From Pseudomonas sp. FP1742 (GTDB taxonomy: Bacteria > Pseudomonadota > Gammaproteobacteria > Pseudomonadales > Pseudomonadaceae): a DNA stretch of 64,000 nucleotides. The notes under the pieces were generated by a model that searched no databases, was not told the origin of the DNA, and saw only the letters and a program-made list of their open reading frames with translations. Numbering within the stretch: the first letter of the stretch is position 1; each line of letters opens with the position of its first letter. The stretch is taken from assembly GCF_030687145.1 (NCBI RefSeq), contig NZ_CP117460.1, positions 1,488,001 through 1,552,000 of the forward strand, given 5' to 3'. The position numbers and the translations under genes were made by a program. Below are positions 34,513 to 44,161 of this stretch, one piece after another.

Positions 34513-35454
34513 TTAACGCTGGATTTCGCGATCACGATCCAGTTGGTAAGGCAGGTCGAGCATATGCAGGCCCGGGCCTTCGAGTGCGCCAAGGTGCAGG
34601 TTGCCATCCTCTGCAGCTTCGGCTTGCAGCACGGCCAGGAGTTCAATGTTTTGTTCGGCGCGAGCAGCGATCACCACTTCACCGATCGAACTGCCGTGAG
34701 TGGGGGAGAACAGTTGGGTGCCGGGTTCGGGCAGTTCACTGCCTTCCAGTTGCAAGCGGTATAGACGGCGCTTGAGTTTGCCCAGGTATTGCATGCGCGC
34801 GACGATTTCCTGGCCGGTGTAGCAACCTTTCTTGAAGCTCACGCCGCCGACGGCTTGCAGGTTGAGCATCTGCGGGATGAACAGCTCGCGGGTGCCTGGC
34901 ATGACTTGACCGATGCCGGCGCGGATCTGGCCCAGCAGCCATTGATTCAGATCGCCTTCGGCCAGCAGGGCGGACAGCTTGCCCTTGATGGTGGCGGCCT
35001 GCTCGGTGCTCACCCAGAGTTCAGCGCGCTCAGGCGATACGCGAATCGCGATCAAACCGTCATTGCGCACCACGCTGTCGGTGTCTGGCGGTAGCGCCAG
35101 GCCCAGGCTGGCCAGTGCCGCATCGCCATGCTCAAGGCCAAAACGAACCCAGCCGGCACTTTCATCGGTGAGTTTCGACTTGGAGAACACCGCGTACTTT
35201 TTCAGGTCCGCCAGTTGCGGCTCCAGCAGTTCGCTGGCCATCGCCATGAGCACACCGTCGCCTTCCAGCAGAATGCGGAAACTCGACTGCATCCGGCCTT
35301 TCTGCGTGCAGCGTGCGCCCAGGCTGGCCTGGGTGTCGCTCAGGTAATTAAGGTTGCAAGTCAATTGGCCTTGCAGGAATTTGCTGGCATCCGCGCCGCG
35401 TACCGCGAGAACGCCTTCGTGAGACAGGGTGCAGAAAAAAGCAGAATCGGCCAT
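34513..35454 (-). CDS. ygfZ: tRNA-modifying/iron-sulfur protein YgfZ
   Basis: A 313-aa folate-binding protein related to GcvT. The defining motif KGCYTGQEIVARMQYLGKLKRRLY is near residue 210 and contains the reactive Cys. YgfZ supports assembly or repair of certain iron-sulfur proteins and folate-dependent tRNA modification. It is divergent from sdhE, as in many gammaproteobacteria, consistent with a shared link to succinate dehydrogenase maturation. Confidence 0.9.
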   Translation of the reverse strand: MADSAFFCTLSHEGVLAVRGADASKFLQGQLTCNLNYLSDTQASLGARCTQKGRMQSSFRILLEGDGVLMAMASELLEPQLADLKKYAVFSKSKLTDESAGWVRFGLEHGDAALASLGLALPPDTDSVVRNDGLIAIRVSPERAELWVSTEQAATIKGKLSALLAEGDLNQWLLGQIRAGIGQVMPGTRELFIPQMLNLQAVGGVSFKKGCYTGQEIVARMQYLGKLKRRLYRLQLEGSELPEPGTQLFSPTHGSSIGEVVIAARAEQNIELLAVLQAEAAEDGNLHLGALEGPGLHMLDLPYQLDRDREIQR

Positions 35455-35603
35455 GGGTCATCGCAGGGTAAAGAGTCCGAGGGACATCATAAGGGGGCGC
35501 CCTTGAAATGGGTAGTTCACAAAGGATCGTCGATGCCCGACCAAAGCCGACTGTTCGGCTCGCCTCGGGGCTGTATACTTGCGGCCTATTTGAGGAGCGC
35601 TCC

Positions 35604-35858
35604 ATGGTCGAAGATGTTGAACTCAATCGCCTCTACTGGCACAGCCGCCGCGGCATGCTCGAGCTTGACGTGTTGTTGGTGCCCTTTGTGAAAGAGGTTT
35701 ACCCGCACCTCAACGAGGTTGATCGCGCTTGCTATGTCAGGCTGCTCGAATGCGAAGATCAGGACATGTTCGGCTGGTTCATGGAACGCGCCGAATCGGA
35801 AGATCCGGAGCTTCAGCGCATGGTTCGCATGATCCTGGATCGTGTCCAGCCCAAGTAA
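35604..35858 (+). CDS. sdhE: FAD assembly factor SdhE
   Basis: An 84-aa protein of the SdhE/YgfY family that promotes covalent attachment of FAD to succinate dehydrogenase. The motif [23 protein letters not shown] contains the RGxxE signature, and [14 protein letters not shown] is also conserved. ATG 35604 follows TGAGGAGCGCTCC; longer frames have no ribosome binding site. It overlaps the next gene. Confidence 0.92.
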   Translation: MVEDVELNRLYWHSRRGMLELDVLLVPFVKEVYPHLNEVDRACYVRLLECEDQDMFGWFMERAESEDPELQRMVRMILDRVQPK

Positions 35859-36294
35859 CGCGTTCGAATGCCGCTGGCATGCCTCACGGCAGTTGCTGGC
35901 GGTCTATGTTCTTGCCCAGCTGTTCGCGCTGGGTTCGCTGTTTCTTCTCTCGATGCCGCTCTGGGCCAATCTGCTCGGCGTTGCATTGTGCGTGGCTCAC
36001 AGCATCTGGGCATTGCCGCGACAGATTCTGCTCACGCACCCACAGGCCTTTCGCGGCTTGCGTCGCGATGCCGATGGCTGGCAGTTGTGGAATCAGGCGC
36101 AGGGCTGGCAACCCGTGCAGCTACGGCCGGATAGCCTGGCGCTGCCGCTGATCGTGGTGCTGCGCTTTCGTCTGCAGGGCGAGCGGCGGGTCAGGGCGAT
36201 ATGCGTGCCACGGGATTCGCAGGCGGCGGATGTGCACCGACGCCTGCGGGTCCGGCTCAAGTTCAGTCGGCGTAGGTGGGCGGCACCAGAATAG
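35842..36294 (+). CDS. ygfX: YgfX-type membrane protein
   Basis: A 150-aa protein starting with GTG inside the end of sdhE (17-bp overlap). Two hydrophobic helices ([41 protein letters not shown]) and a soluble C-terminus ([13 protein letters not shown]) fit the YgfX/CptA family. E. coli YgfX has been described both as a toxin (CptA) paired with SdhE/CptB and as an inner-membrane partner. Position next to sdhE is the main support. It converges on and overlaps nadB by 32 bp. Confidence 0.75.
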   Translation: MSSPSNAFECRWHASRQLLAVYVLAQLFALGSLFLLSMPLWANLLGVALCVAHSIWALPRQILLTHPQAFRGLRRDADGWQLWNQAQGWQPVQLRPDSLALPLIVVLRFRLQGERRVRAICVPRDSQAADVHRRLRVRLKFSRRRWAAPE

Positions 36295-37879
36295 TGTCCA
36301 GCGCGACCGGCAGCAGGTTCGGGTAGTCGAGGGTGTAATGCAGGCCGCGACTTTCCTTGCGCTCCATGGCTGACCGGATCATCAGGTCGGCTACCTGAGC
36401 CAGGTTCCTCAGCTCGATCAGGTCTCGGCTCACTTTATAGTTGCTATAGAACTCGTCGATTTCGTCCAGCAACAACTGCACTCGGTGCTGGGCTCGTTGC
36501 AGGCGCTTGTTGGTGCGCACGATGCCCACGTAGTCCCACATGAAGCGCCGCAGTTCGTCCCAGTTGTGCGCGATGATCACATCTTCGTCCGAATCGGTGA
36601 CCTGGCTGGCATCCCAGACGGGCAGGGCGGTCGGAATCGGCACCTCCGGCAATTGCTCGAGAATGTCCGCCGCCGCCGAACGGGCATAAACGAAGCATTC
36701 CAGCAGCGAGTTGCTGGCCATGCGGTTGGCGCCATGCAGGCCGGTGAAGCTGGTTTCACCTATCGCATACAGGCCCGGCACATCGGTGCGGCCCCGCTGA
36801 TCGACCATCACGCCGCCGCAGGTGTAGTGCGCCGCCGGCACCACCGGAATCGGTTGTTTGGTGATGTCGATGGAGAATTCCAGGCAGCGTTCATAGACCG
36901 TCGGGAAGTGCGTCTTGATGAAGGCTTCGGGTTTGTGGCTGATGTCCAGGTAAACGCAGTCGATACCCAGGCGCTTCATCTCATGGTCGATGGCGCGGGC
37001 GACGATGTCCCGTGGTGCCAGCTCGGCCCGTGGATCGAAGCGCTGCATGAAGCGTTCGCCGTTGGGCAGCTTCAGGTGCCCGCCTTCACCGCGCAGGGCT
37101 TCGGTGATCAGGAAACTCTTGGCTTGCGGGTGATAGAGGCAGGTCGGGTGGAATTGGTTGAACTCCAGGTTCGCCACCCGGCAGCCCGAACGCCAGGCCA
37201 TGGCGATGCCGTCTCCGCAGGCGCCGTCGGGGTTGCTGGTATAGAGGTAGACTTTCGCCGCTCCGCCCGATGCAAGGATGACAAAGCGCGCGCCGTAGGT
37301 ATCGACTTCGCCGGTGCCACGGTTGAGCACATAGGCGCCGAGGCAGCGGTCGCCTTCAAGACCCAGGCGCTTTTCGGTGATCAGATCGATCGCGACCCGC
37401 TGTTCCAGCAGTTCGATGTTGGGGCGCTGTTTGGCCTGGTCGAGCAGGGTTCTGAAGATCGCCGCGCCCGTGGCGTCGGCGGCGTGGATGATGCGCCGAT
37501 GGCTGTGACCGCCTTCGCGGGTCAGGTGAAATTCGAAACCACCGTCTTCGGTGCCGGACTGTTCATCGCGGGTAAAGGGTACGCCTTGGTCGATCAGCCA
37601 TTGAATGGCTTCTCTGCTGTGCTCGACAGTAAAGCGCACGGCGTCTTCATGGCACAGGCCACCGCCGGCGTTGAGGGTGTCATCGACGTGGGATTCGACG
37701 GTATCGGTGTCATCCAGAACGGCGGCGACACCGCCCTGGGCCCAGAAGGTCGAGCCATTGGCGAGGTCGCCTTTGCTCAATACGGCGATGCGCAAATGAT
37801 CGGGCAAGGTCAGTGCAAGGCTCAAGCCGGCAGCACCGCTGCCAATTACCAGAACATCGTGTTGAAACTGTTGGCTCAT
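36263..37879 (-). CDS. nadB: L-aspartate oxidase
   Basis: This 538-aa flavoenzyme oxidises L-aspartate to iminoaspartate in NAD biosynthesis. The FAD motif [17 protein letters not shown] is at residues 9-25. Active-site blocks such as [17 protein letters not shown] and [28 protein letters not shown] are clear. A C-terminal helical domain follows (about 430-538). ATG 37879 is used because it opens directly into the flavin motif; upstream in-frame codons lack similarity. Its 3' end overlaps ygfX on the other strand. Confidence 0.94.
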   Translation of the reverse strand: MSQQFQHDVLVIGSGAAGLSLALTLPDHLRIAVLSKGDLANGSTFWAQGGVAAVLDDTDTVESHVDDTLNAGGGLCHEDAVRFTVEHSREAIQWLIDQGVPFTRDEQSGTEDGGFEFHLTREGGHSHRRIIHAADATGAAIFRTLLDQAKQRPNIELLEQRVAIDLITEKRLGLEGDRCLGAYVLNRGTGEVDTYGARFVILASGGAAKVYLYTSNPDGACGDGIAMAWRSGCRVANLEFNQFHPTCLYHPQAKSFLITEALRGEGGHLKLPNGERFMQRFDPRAELAPRDIVARAIDHEMKRLGIDCVYLDISHKPEAFIKTHFPTVYERCLEFSIDITKQPIPVVPAAHYTCGGVMVDQRGRTDVPGLYAIGETSFTGLHGANRMASNSLLECFVYARSAAADILEQLPEVPIPTALPVWDASQVTDSDEDVIIAHNWDELRRFMWDYVGIVRTNKRLQRAQHRVQLLLDEIDEFYSNYKVSRDLIELRNLAQVADLMIRSAMERKESRGLHYTLDYPNLLPVALDTILVPPTYAD

Positions 37880-38155
37880 TTCAGGATTCCGCTCAAAGCG
37901 ACCCGGGTCGGGGGTGGCGCTGGACATCTGGATCGGCAAGTCAAGACAACCACACAGCCCACTAGTATATAGAGGGGGGGAGCGGCACAATAGCCGGGCC
38001 CACATGGCATTGTGAAACTACAGTGACGGAAAAGACTGGACGCTTCGTCGGAAGTTTTTTTCAGCGCTTCGACGACAAGACGACTGTATCGTGGATTTAA
38101 CAGTCTTTTTCTCTTCACGGTTGCACAATGTCGGTTTCGGGTGGCTATAAATATG

Positions 38156-38183
38156 GAACTTTTGCCAAAGGCTCAAGATCAAT
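38156..38183 (+). promoter_or_regulatory. Possible distal AlgU promoter of algU
   Basis: GAACTT (38156-38161) is followed after 17 bp by TCAAT (38179-38183). The -35 is perfect for the sigma-E family; the -10 is less good than in the proximal site. Confidence 0.45.
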
Positions 38184-38349
38184 AGACGGTTGCCTGAAAC
38201 AAGGGACAGTGTCGGCTTCGGTGCGGGACTTGCGGTTAGGTCCTTGCTACCGAATCCGATGACAAGATTATTCGCGCAGCCGGGGTTTCCCGCGCTGCGC
38301 TTTTCGTGCGTGCCAAATCAGAGCCCGCAGGAAACTTGCTTGGAGGGGA

Positions 38350-38376
38350 GAACTTTTGCGAAAAGCCCGAGTCTAT
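38350..38376 (+). promoter_or_regulatory. Proximal AlgU-type autoregulatory promoter
   Basis: GAACTT (38350-38355), 16 bp, TCTAT (38372-38376) fits the AlgU/sigma-E consensus GAACTT-N16/17-TCTGA with two mismatches in the last positions. It lies about 60 bp before the algU ATG and is the expected autoregulated promoter. Confidence 0.65.
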
Positions 38377-38435
38377 GTTTGCAAGTCTGGTCGTTCAGTA
38401 ATGCAAGCCTCCTTCGAGCTTATCGAGGAGTGTTC

Positions 38436-39017
38436 ATGCTAACCCAGGAAGAGGATCAGCAGCTGGTCGAACGCGTTCAACGCGGCGACAAGCGAGCTTT
38501 CGATCTGCTAGTGCTGAAATACCAGCACAAAATTCTCGGGTTGATCGTGCGTTTCGTGCACGACACCCATGAAGCCCAGGATGTCGCACAGGAAGCCTTT
38601 ATCAAGGCGTACCGTGCACTTGGTAATTTTCGCGGAGACAGCGCGTTTTATACGTGGCTTTACCGTATCGCCATCAACACGGCGAAAAACTATCTGGTTT
38701 CACGCGGCCGTCGGCCGCCGGATAGCGATGTCAGTTCCGAGGATGCAGAGTTCTACGATGGCGATCATGGCCTCAAGGATCTCGAGTCGCCAGAACGTGC
38801 ATTGCTGCGGGATGAGATCGAAGGCACCGTCCATCGAACCATTCAGCAACTGCCAGAAGATTTGCGTACGGCTTTAACTTTACGTGAATTCGATGGTCTG
38901 AGTTACGAGGACATTGCCAGCGTCATGCAGTGTCCGGTGGGTACCGTGCGCTCCCGGATTTTCCGCGCCCGGGAGGCCATCGATAAAGCCCTGCAGCCGT
39001 TGTTGCAGGAAAACTGA
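38436..39017 (+). CDS. algU: Extracytoplasmic sigma factor AlgU (AlgT, RpoE)
   Basis: This 193-aa sigma factor has the exact length and N-terminus (MLTQEEDQQLVERVQRGDKRAFDLLVLKYQHKILGLI) of AlgU. Region 2 includes FVHDTHEAQDVAQEAFIKAYRALGNFRGDSAFYTWLYRIAINTAKNYLV; region 4 includes LREFDGLSYEDIASVMQCPVGTVRSRIFRAREAI. It controls alginate synthesis and envelope stress genes. ATG 38436 follows GAGGAGTGTTC. It is the first gene of algU-mucA-mucB-mucD and is held inactive by MucA. Confidence 0.96.
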   Translation: MLTQEEDQQLVERVQRGDKRAFDLLVLKYQHKILGLIVRFVHDTHEAQDVAQEAFIKAYRALGNFRGDSAFYTWLYRIAINTAKNYLVSRGRRPPDSDVSSEDAEFYDGDHGLKDLESPERALLRDEIEGTVHRTIQQLPEDLRTALTLREFDGLSYEDIASVMQCPVGTVRSRIFRAREAIDKALQPLLQEN

Positions 39018-39047
39018 GACAGCGGCGACAGCCAAGAGAGGAACGCC

Positions 39048-39635
39048 ATGAGTCGTGAAGCCCTGCAGGAATCGCTGTCCGCAGTGATGGATAACGAAGC
39101 GGACGAACTGGAATTGCGTCGGGTGTTGAATGCCTTCGACGATGTTGAAACCCGCGAAACCTGGGCTCGTTACCAGATCGCTCGGGCAGTCATGCACAAG
39201 GACCTGCTGCTCCCTCGTCTGGACATCGCTGCGGCAGTTTCTGCTGCGCTGGCTGACGAAGCCGTACCGGCAAAAGCCTCTCGCGGTCCATGGCGCAGCC
39301 TGGGTCGTCTGGCAGTCGCTGCTTCGGTGACCATTGCCGTGCTGGCAGGTGTACGTCTGTACAACCAGGACGAGATCGCTGGTGTCGAACTGGCTCAGCA
39401 TTCGAATCAGCCGGGTCTGACCACTCCTCAGATCAAGGGTCCCGCTGTATTGGCAGGCTACAATGAGAGTTCGGACGCCACTGGCCCTATGGCCAACGGC
39501 GTATTGCAAGGGCAGCCAGGCTGGCACGATCAGCGTCTGCCAGGTTACTTGCGCCAACATGCTCAACAGGCTGCACTGAAAGGTACTGAGAGCGCTCTGC
39601 CTTACGCTCGTGCAGCAAGCCTGGAAAACCGTTAA
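39048..39635 (+). CDS. mucA: Anti-sigma factor MucA
   Basis: A 195-aa inner-membrane anti-sigma factor. The cytoplasmic RseA_N-like domain (MSREALQESLSAVMDNEADELELRRVLNAF, 1-~80) binds AlgU, a single membrane helix lies at about 85-104, and the periplasmic part is cut by AlgW/MucP upon envelope stress. The reading frame is intact to ...SLENR, so the frameshifts typical of mucoid isolates are absent and alginate should be normally repressed. AGAGGAACGCC precedes the ATG. Confidence 0.94.
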   Translation: MSREALQESLSAVMDNEADELELRRVLNAFDDVETRETWARYQIARAVMHKDLLLPRLDIAAAVSAALADEAVPAKASRGPWRSLGRLAVAASVTIAVLAGVRLYNQDEIAGVELAQHSNQPGLTTPQIKGPAVLAGYNESSDATGPMANGVLQGQPGWHDQRLPGYLRQHAQQAALKGTESALPYARAASLENR

Positions 39636-39643
39636 GGAGGATC

Positions 39644-40606
39644 ATGCGCGCCATACCTCTACTTACGCTTCTGCTCAGTGGCTGGTTTATTGTTCCAGCC
39701 CACGCCGATGAAGCCCAGGACTGGCTGAAGCGTCTGGGACAGGCCGAGCAAACGCAGAGCTTTCGCGGTACTTTCGTCTACGAGCGTAACGGTAGTTTTT
39801 CTACCCATAACATCTGGCATCGCGTCCAGGATGGCAAGGTCCGCGAGCGTTTACTCCAGCTCGACGGCTCGGCACAGGAAGTCGTGCGCATTGATGGGCA
39901 TACTCAATGCGTCAGCGGCACCCTGATAGCAGGGCTGGGGGACTCACCCAACTCCGCCGCTCGCGCACTCGATCCACAAAAGCTGAAGAATTGGTATGAC
40001 CTTGCCGTCATCGGCAAGTCGCGTGTGGCCGGGCGTGCCGCGGTGATCGTCTCGTTGACGCCCCGCGATCAGCACCGCTACGGTTTTGAGCTGCATCTGG
40101 ACAAGGAAACCGGCTTGCCGTTGAAGTCATTGTTGCTCAATGACAAAGGGCAACTGCTGGAGCGGTTCCAGTTCACCCGGCTGGATACTGCCGAGGTGCC
40201 TTCCGACAGCGATTTGCAGGCAGGTTCTGATTGCAAGCCCATCAACCTCGACAGTGACAAGGCTTCCGCCGTCAAAACTGCGCAGGTCTGGCATTCGGAC
40301 TGGTTACCCCCAGGTTTTGAGCTGACCAGCAGTACCTCTCACAAGGATCCGGATACCAAAGTCCAGGTCAACAGTCTGATGTTTGACGACGGTCTGGCCC
40401 GATTCTCGGTGTTTCTTGAGCCATTGAATGGGGCAACAGTCACCGACACACGTACCCAACTGGGGCCGACAGTGGCTGTGTCCCGTCGCTTGACCACTCC
40501 GCAAGGTGAAATAATGGTGACCGTGGTCGGTGAAATACCGATTGGCACCGCCGAACGGATCGCGCTGTCCATGCGCAACGAAGCAGCAGCTACCAGCAAG
40601 CAATGA
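39644..40606 (+). CDS. mucB: Periplasmic regulator MucB
   Basis: A 320-aa MucB/RseB protein with signal peptide MRAIPLLTLLLSGWFIVPAHA. It binds the periplasmic domain of MucA and shields it from AlgW. MucB blocks seen are DWLKRLGQAEQTQSFRGTFVYERNGSFSTHNIWHRV and HSDWLPPGFELTSSTSH. It starts 8 bp after mucA with AAGGAGG. There is no mucC after it: only 246 bp separate it from mucD. Confidence 0.94.
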   Translation: MRAIPLLTLLLSGWFIVPAHADEAQDWLKRLGQAEQTQSFRGTFVYERNGSFSTHNIWHRVQDGKVRERLLQLDGSAQEVVRIDGHTQCVSGTLIAGLGDSPNSAARALDPQKLKNWYDLAVIGKSRVAGRAAVIVSLTPRDQHRYGFELHLDKETGLPLKSLLLNDKGQLLERFQFTRLDTAEVPSDSDLQAGSDCKPINLDSDKASAVKTAQVWHSDWLPPGFELTSSTSHKDPDTKVQVNSLMFDDGLARFSVFLEPLNGATVTDTRTQLGPTVAVSRRLTTPQGEIMVTVVGEIPIGTAERIALSMRNEAAATSKQ

Positions 40607-40852
40607 GCTGATCAGCCATGCTGCTCAATCGGGTCTGGATGGTTCGGGAGGTTGGCAATGGCTGTCCCGGCGTTGATGTCTGGAAATGTTTTGCCGAGCA
40701 TTTTCATTTGCAAATATCCCGAAATTTTTTTATAGGTCAGAGCCTCTCGGCTCTGGCCTTGTTTGTTGTTCCCGGAACAAAAATACCGGCGTATCGTTTC
40801 CGGTGTTCCTTGCTCCATATCGCTTAACCATGCTCGTCGTAACGGGAGCCGT

Positions 40853-42280
40853 ATGTCGATACCACGCTTGAAGTCTTATCTCTCCATTTTTGCCACCGTG
40901 CTGGTGCTCGGTCAGGCGGTCGCTGCGCAAGCGGTCGAGTTGCCTGACTTCACACAACTGGTCGAGCAGGCCTCGCCCGCGGTAGTGAACATCAGTACCA
41001 CCCAGAAGTTGCCGGACCGCAAGGTCTCCACCGAGCAAATGCCTGACCTTGAAGGTTTGCCGCCAATGCTGCGTGAATTCTTCGAGCGTGGCATGCCGCA
41101 GCAACGCTCGCCTCGTGAGGATCGCCAGCGTGAAGCGCAGTCCCTAGGTTCGGGTTTCATCATTTCGTCTGATGGCTACATCCTGACCAACAACCATGTC
41201 ATTGCCGATGCCGACGAGATTCTCGTGCGCCTCGCCGATCGCAGTGAGTTGAAGGCCAAGCTGATCGGCACCGATCCGCGCTCCGATGTTGCCTTGCTGA
41301 AAATCGAAGGCAAAAACCTGCCAGTTCTGAAACTTGGCAAATCGCAGGACCTGAAAGCCGGTCAGTGGGTCGTGGCCATCGGTTCGCCGTTCGGCTTTGA
41401 TCACACCGTGACTCAAGGCATCGTCAGTGCCATCGGTCGCAGCCTGCCAAACGAAAACTATGTGCCCTTCATCCAGACCGACGTGCCGATCAACCCGGGC
41501 AACTCCGGTGGTCCGCTGTTCAACCTGGCCGGTGAAGTTGTCGGTATCAACTCGCAGATCTACACCCGTTCCGGCGGCTTCATGGGGGTTTCATTCGCCA
41601 TCCCGATCGATGTGGCGATGGACGTATCCAATCAGCTGAAAAGCGGTGGCAAAGTCAGCCGTGGCTGGTTGGGCGTAGTGATCCAGGAAGTGAACAAGGA
41701 TCTGGCCGAGTCGTTCGGTCTTGAGAAACCGGCCGGTGCGCTGGTGGCTCAGATCCAGGATGACGGTCCTGCGGCCAAGGGGGGCCTGCAAGTGGGTGAC
41801 GTGATCCTGAGCATGAACGGTCAACCGATCATCATGTCCGCAGATCTGCCGCATTTGGTGGGCGCGTTGAAGGCTGGCTCGAAAGCTGATCTCGAAGTGA
41901 TCCGCGAAGGCAAACGCAAGAACGTCGAGCTGACTGTCGGGGCTATCCCGGAAGAAGGCAAAGAGCTGGAAGCGTTGCCTAAGTCCGGCGTTGAGCGCAG
42001 CAGCAATCGCCTGGGCGTTTCCGTGGCCGAGTTGACCGATGAGCAGAAGAAAACCTACGACCTCAAAGGTGGTGTGGTTATCAAGGAAGTTCAGGACGGT
42101 CCTGCAGCCCTGATCGGCTTGCAGCCGGGTGATGTGATCACTCACCTGAACAACCAGGCTATCGGCTCCACCAAGGAGTTCACCGAGATTGCCAAGGCGC
42201 TGCCGAAGAACCGCTCGGTGTCGATGCGGGTTCTGCGCCAGGGGCGCGCCAGCTTCATCACCTTCAAACTGGCTGAATAA
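40853..42280 (+). CDS. mucD: Periplasmic serine protease MucD (DegP family)
   Basis: A 475-aa HtrA/DegP-type protease-chaperone. Signal peptide to about residue 28; trypsin-like domain with H115 (TNNHVI), D145 (RSDVALL) and S218 (GNSGG); two PDZ domains (about 265-350 and 375-470). It removes misfolded envelope proteins and negatively affects alginate production. ATG 40853 has GGGAG upstream; an extended frame to 40763 lacks a signal peptide at its start. A strong terminator follows. Confidence 0.94.
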   Translation: MSIPRLKSYLSIFATVLVLGQAVAAQAVELPDFTQLVEQASPAVVNISTTQKLPDRKVSTEQMPDLEGLPPMLREFFERGMPQQRSPREDRQREAQSLGSGFIISSDGYILTNNHVIADADEILVRLADRSELKAKLIGTDPRSDVALLKIEGKNLPVLKLGKSQDLKAGQWVVAIGSPFGFDHTVTQGIVSAIGRSLPNENYVPFIQTDVPINPGNSGGPLFNLAGEVVGINSQIYTRSGGFMGVSFAIPIDVAMDVSNQLKSGGKVSRGWLGVVIQEVNKDLAESFGLEKPAGALVAQIQDDGPAAKGGLQVGDVILSMNGQPIIMSADLPHLVGALKAGSKADLEVIREGKRKNVELTVGAIPEEGKELEALPKSGVERSSNRLGVSVAELTDEQKKTYDLKGGVVIKEVQDGPAALIGLQPGDVITHLNNQAIGSTKEFTEIAKALPKNRSVSMRVLRQGRASFITFKLAE

Positions 42281-42300
42281 TCCGGTTGTCGGCTGAATAA

Positions 42301-42330
42301 AAAACCGCCTCGAAAGAGGCGGTTTTTTTG
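42301..42330. terminator. Bidirectional terminator after mucD
   Basis: AAAACCGCCTC, loop GAAA, GAGGCGGTTTTTTT. It ends the algU-mucABD operon and also the convergent protease gene at 42358. Confidence 0.9.
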
Positions 42331-42357
42331 TGTCCGGTTTTTTTGTTCCTGAAGACG

Positions 42358-43791
42358 TCAGCCCATCATGTCCTTTACCATGCGCTCCTGCTCCATCAAC
42401 TCACGTTGCCGTGCGTCGATCCGCGATGACAATGGGAAGTTGCTGCCCGCCTTGCGCTTGGCGAAGTCCAGTTGCTGGATCGCTTGGCGATAATCGCCGA
42501 CCAGTGCAAAATACTCCGCGCGAGCCTGATGCAGGCCGATGATGTTGCCCGACAGGCCGCGAGTCTCGGCCACCAGGTACCAGACGTCCGGATCGTCGGG
42601 ACGGGTCTTGAGCAGGCTCTCCAACGCTTTTTCCGCATCGGCCGCTCGATTCTGCTTGAGCAGCAGGTCGACCCGCACCTGATTCAGTGGGTAGTTGCCC
42701 GGATACTGGGTGAGCATCTGATCGACCCGTGATTGAGCGTCGGGCAGACGGTTATTGGTGATGTCCAGGTCGATCTGCGCCAGGTTGTAAATGATCTCGT
42801 TCGGCGATTTGGCCAGCAGCAGCTTGAGGTTCTCGCGCGCTTCATTCAGCTGGCCACCCTTGATCTGGGCGATAGCCAGGCCATAGCGCGCGACATCGTT
42901 TTTCGGGTTTTCATCGAGTTGAGCCCGGAAACGCTTGGCGCCCAGGCCTGGGGTTTCTTCATAAATCAGCTGCACGCGCGCGCGAATTAACTGATAACGC
43001 ATGCTGTCTTCGATACCGCCTGGTTTGGCCTGTTCGGCACGGTTGCGGGTGTCGGCGATACGCGATTCGGTCACCGGGTGAGTCAGCAGGAATTCCGGCG
43101 GCTTGGCATCGTAGCGGTACTGGCGCATCAGCCGTTCAAACATGGTCGGCATCGAGCGCGGGTCGTAACCGGCCTTTTCCAGATTCATGATGCCGATACG
43201 GTCGGCTTCCTGCTCATTCTGGCGCGAGAAGCGTCGTTGTTCCTGCATCGCCGCCGCCTGAGTGCCGGCAATGGTCGCGATCCCTGCATCGCCTGCACCG
43301 GCGGCGGCAATCACGATCCCGGCCAGCAACGCAGCCATCATCGGCACTTGCATGCGTTGCGACGCTTCGACACCACGGGCGAAGTGACGCTGCGACAAGT
43401 GGGCCAGTTCGTGGGCCAGAACCGAGGCATATTCGCCTTCGGTCTGGGCGTTGAGGAACAAGCCGCCGTTGACGCCGACGATCCCGCCCGGCGCGGCAAA
43501 AGCGTTGAGCTGCGGGCTGTTGATCAGGATGAACTCCAGGCGCCGGTCATTGACCTGGCTGGTTTCCACCAGTCGATAGACGCTGGACTCGACGTAATCC
43601 TTGAGTTGCGGGTCGTTGAGTTGCGACACCTGGCTGCGCAGCATCGCCAGCCACGCACGGCCCAGTTGGTATTCCTGTTGCGGCGAGACAATGGCAGAGC
43701 TGGCGTCACCGAGTGACGGCAAGTCGTCGGCGAAGCCTGGTGAGGCGAGCAGGCAAGCGAGCGTCAGCAGGGTAGGGCGCAAAAAAGTCAT
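42358..43791 (-). CDS. bepA: M48 metalloprotease with TPR repeats, BepA-like
   Basis: A 477-aa periplasmic protease-chaperone. Signal peptide MTFLRPTLLTLACLLASPGFA; M48 domain with zinc site H127-E-L-A-H131; C-terminal TPR-type helices (for example AEKALESLLKTRPDDPDVWYLVAETRG). BepA promotes outer-membrane protein assembly and degrades stalled LptD. ATG 43791 is preferred because it begins the signal peptide and has AAGG upstream; an in-frame TTG lies 7 codons earlier. It is divergent from the tusA-like gene. Confidence 0.88.
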   Translation of the reverse strand: MTFLRPTLLTLACLLASPGFADDLPSLGDASSAIVSPQQEYQLGRAWLAMLRSQVSQLNDPQLKDYVESSVYRLVETSQVNDRRLEFILINSPQLNAFAAPGGIVGVNGGLFLNAQTEGEYASVLAHELAHLSQRHFARGVEASQRMQVPMMAALLAGIVIAAAGAGDAGIATIAGTQAAAMQEQRRFSRQNEQEADRIGIMNLEKAGYDPRSMPTMFERLMRQYRYDAKPPEFLLTHPVTESRIADTRNRAEQAKPGGIEDSMRYQLIRARVQLIYEETPGLGAKRFRAQLDENPKNDVARYGLAIAQIKGGQLNEARENLKLLLAKSPNEIIYNLAQIDLDITNNRLPDAQSRVDQMLTQYPGNYPLNQVRVDLLLKQNRAADAEKALESLLKTRPDDPDVWYLVAETRGLSGNIIGLHQARAEYFALVGDYRQAIQQLDFAKRKAGSNFPLSSRIDARQRELMEQERMVKDMMG

Positions 43792-43890
43792 GCACAAAGC
43801 CTTAGTCGACAAAGACGTTACTGTAGCCGGACACTACGCTTGGGACCAGATATTCTAAGCGGCTCAACCCCCCAGCCCCGGAGTGATTCG

Positions 43891-44130
43891 ATGACTGACG
43901 CTGTAACCCACGACGCAGAGCTGGACGCCAGTGGTCTGAATTGTCCGCTGCCGTTGCTCAAGGCCAAGATGGAACTCAACCGACTGGCCAGCGGTGCGGT
44001 GCTCAAGGTGATTGCCACCGATGCAGGCTCTCAGCGCGACTTTCGCACCTTTGCCCGATTGGCCGGTCATACGCTGCTTCGTGAAGAAGATGAGGCGGGC
44101 GTTTACCGCTATTGGTTGAAAAAAGCCTGA
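43891..44130 (+). CDS. TusA-like sulfurtransferase
   Basis: A 79-aa protein with the TusA/SirA signature LDASGLNCPLPLLKAKMELNRL, the sulfur-accepting Cys being C18 and followed by the usual PxP. Such proteins carry persulfide sulfur for tRNA 2-thiouridine, molybdenum cofactor or sulfur metabolism; which one applies is unclear as pseudomonads have several paralogues. ATG 43891 has CGGAGTG upstream. The permease at 44162 follows 31 bp on. Confidence 0.82.
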   Translation: MTDAVTHDAELDASGLNCPLPLLKAKMELNRLASGAVLKVIATDAGSQRDFRTFARLAGHTLLREEDEAGVYRYWLKKA

Positions 44131-44161
44131 AACCTGCTGCGTTCGTTCCTAAGGATTATTG

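Larger units (their letters stand above)
37880..38435. other. Divergent nadB-algU control region
   Basis: This 556-bp gap has no supported gene. It holds two AlgU-type promoters (38156-38183 and 38350-38376) and, toward nadB, a GGGGGGGAGCGGC tract of unknown role near 37975. The long leader of algU lies downstream of both promoters. Confidence 0.6.

Noticed and set aside
36485..37972. A 495-codon plus-strand frame opposite nadB
   Set aside because: Antisense shadow of nadB; nadB has all FAD and active-site motifs.
40607..40852. A mucC gene between mucB and mucD
   Set aside because: The short open frame at 40618-40827 does not resemble MucC/RseC and has no ribosome binding site.
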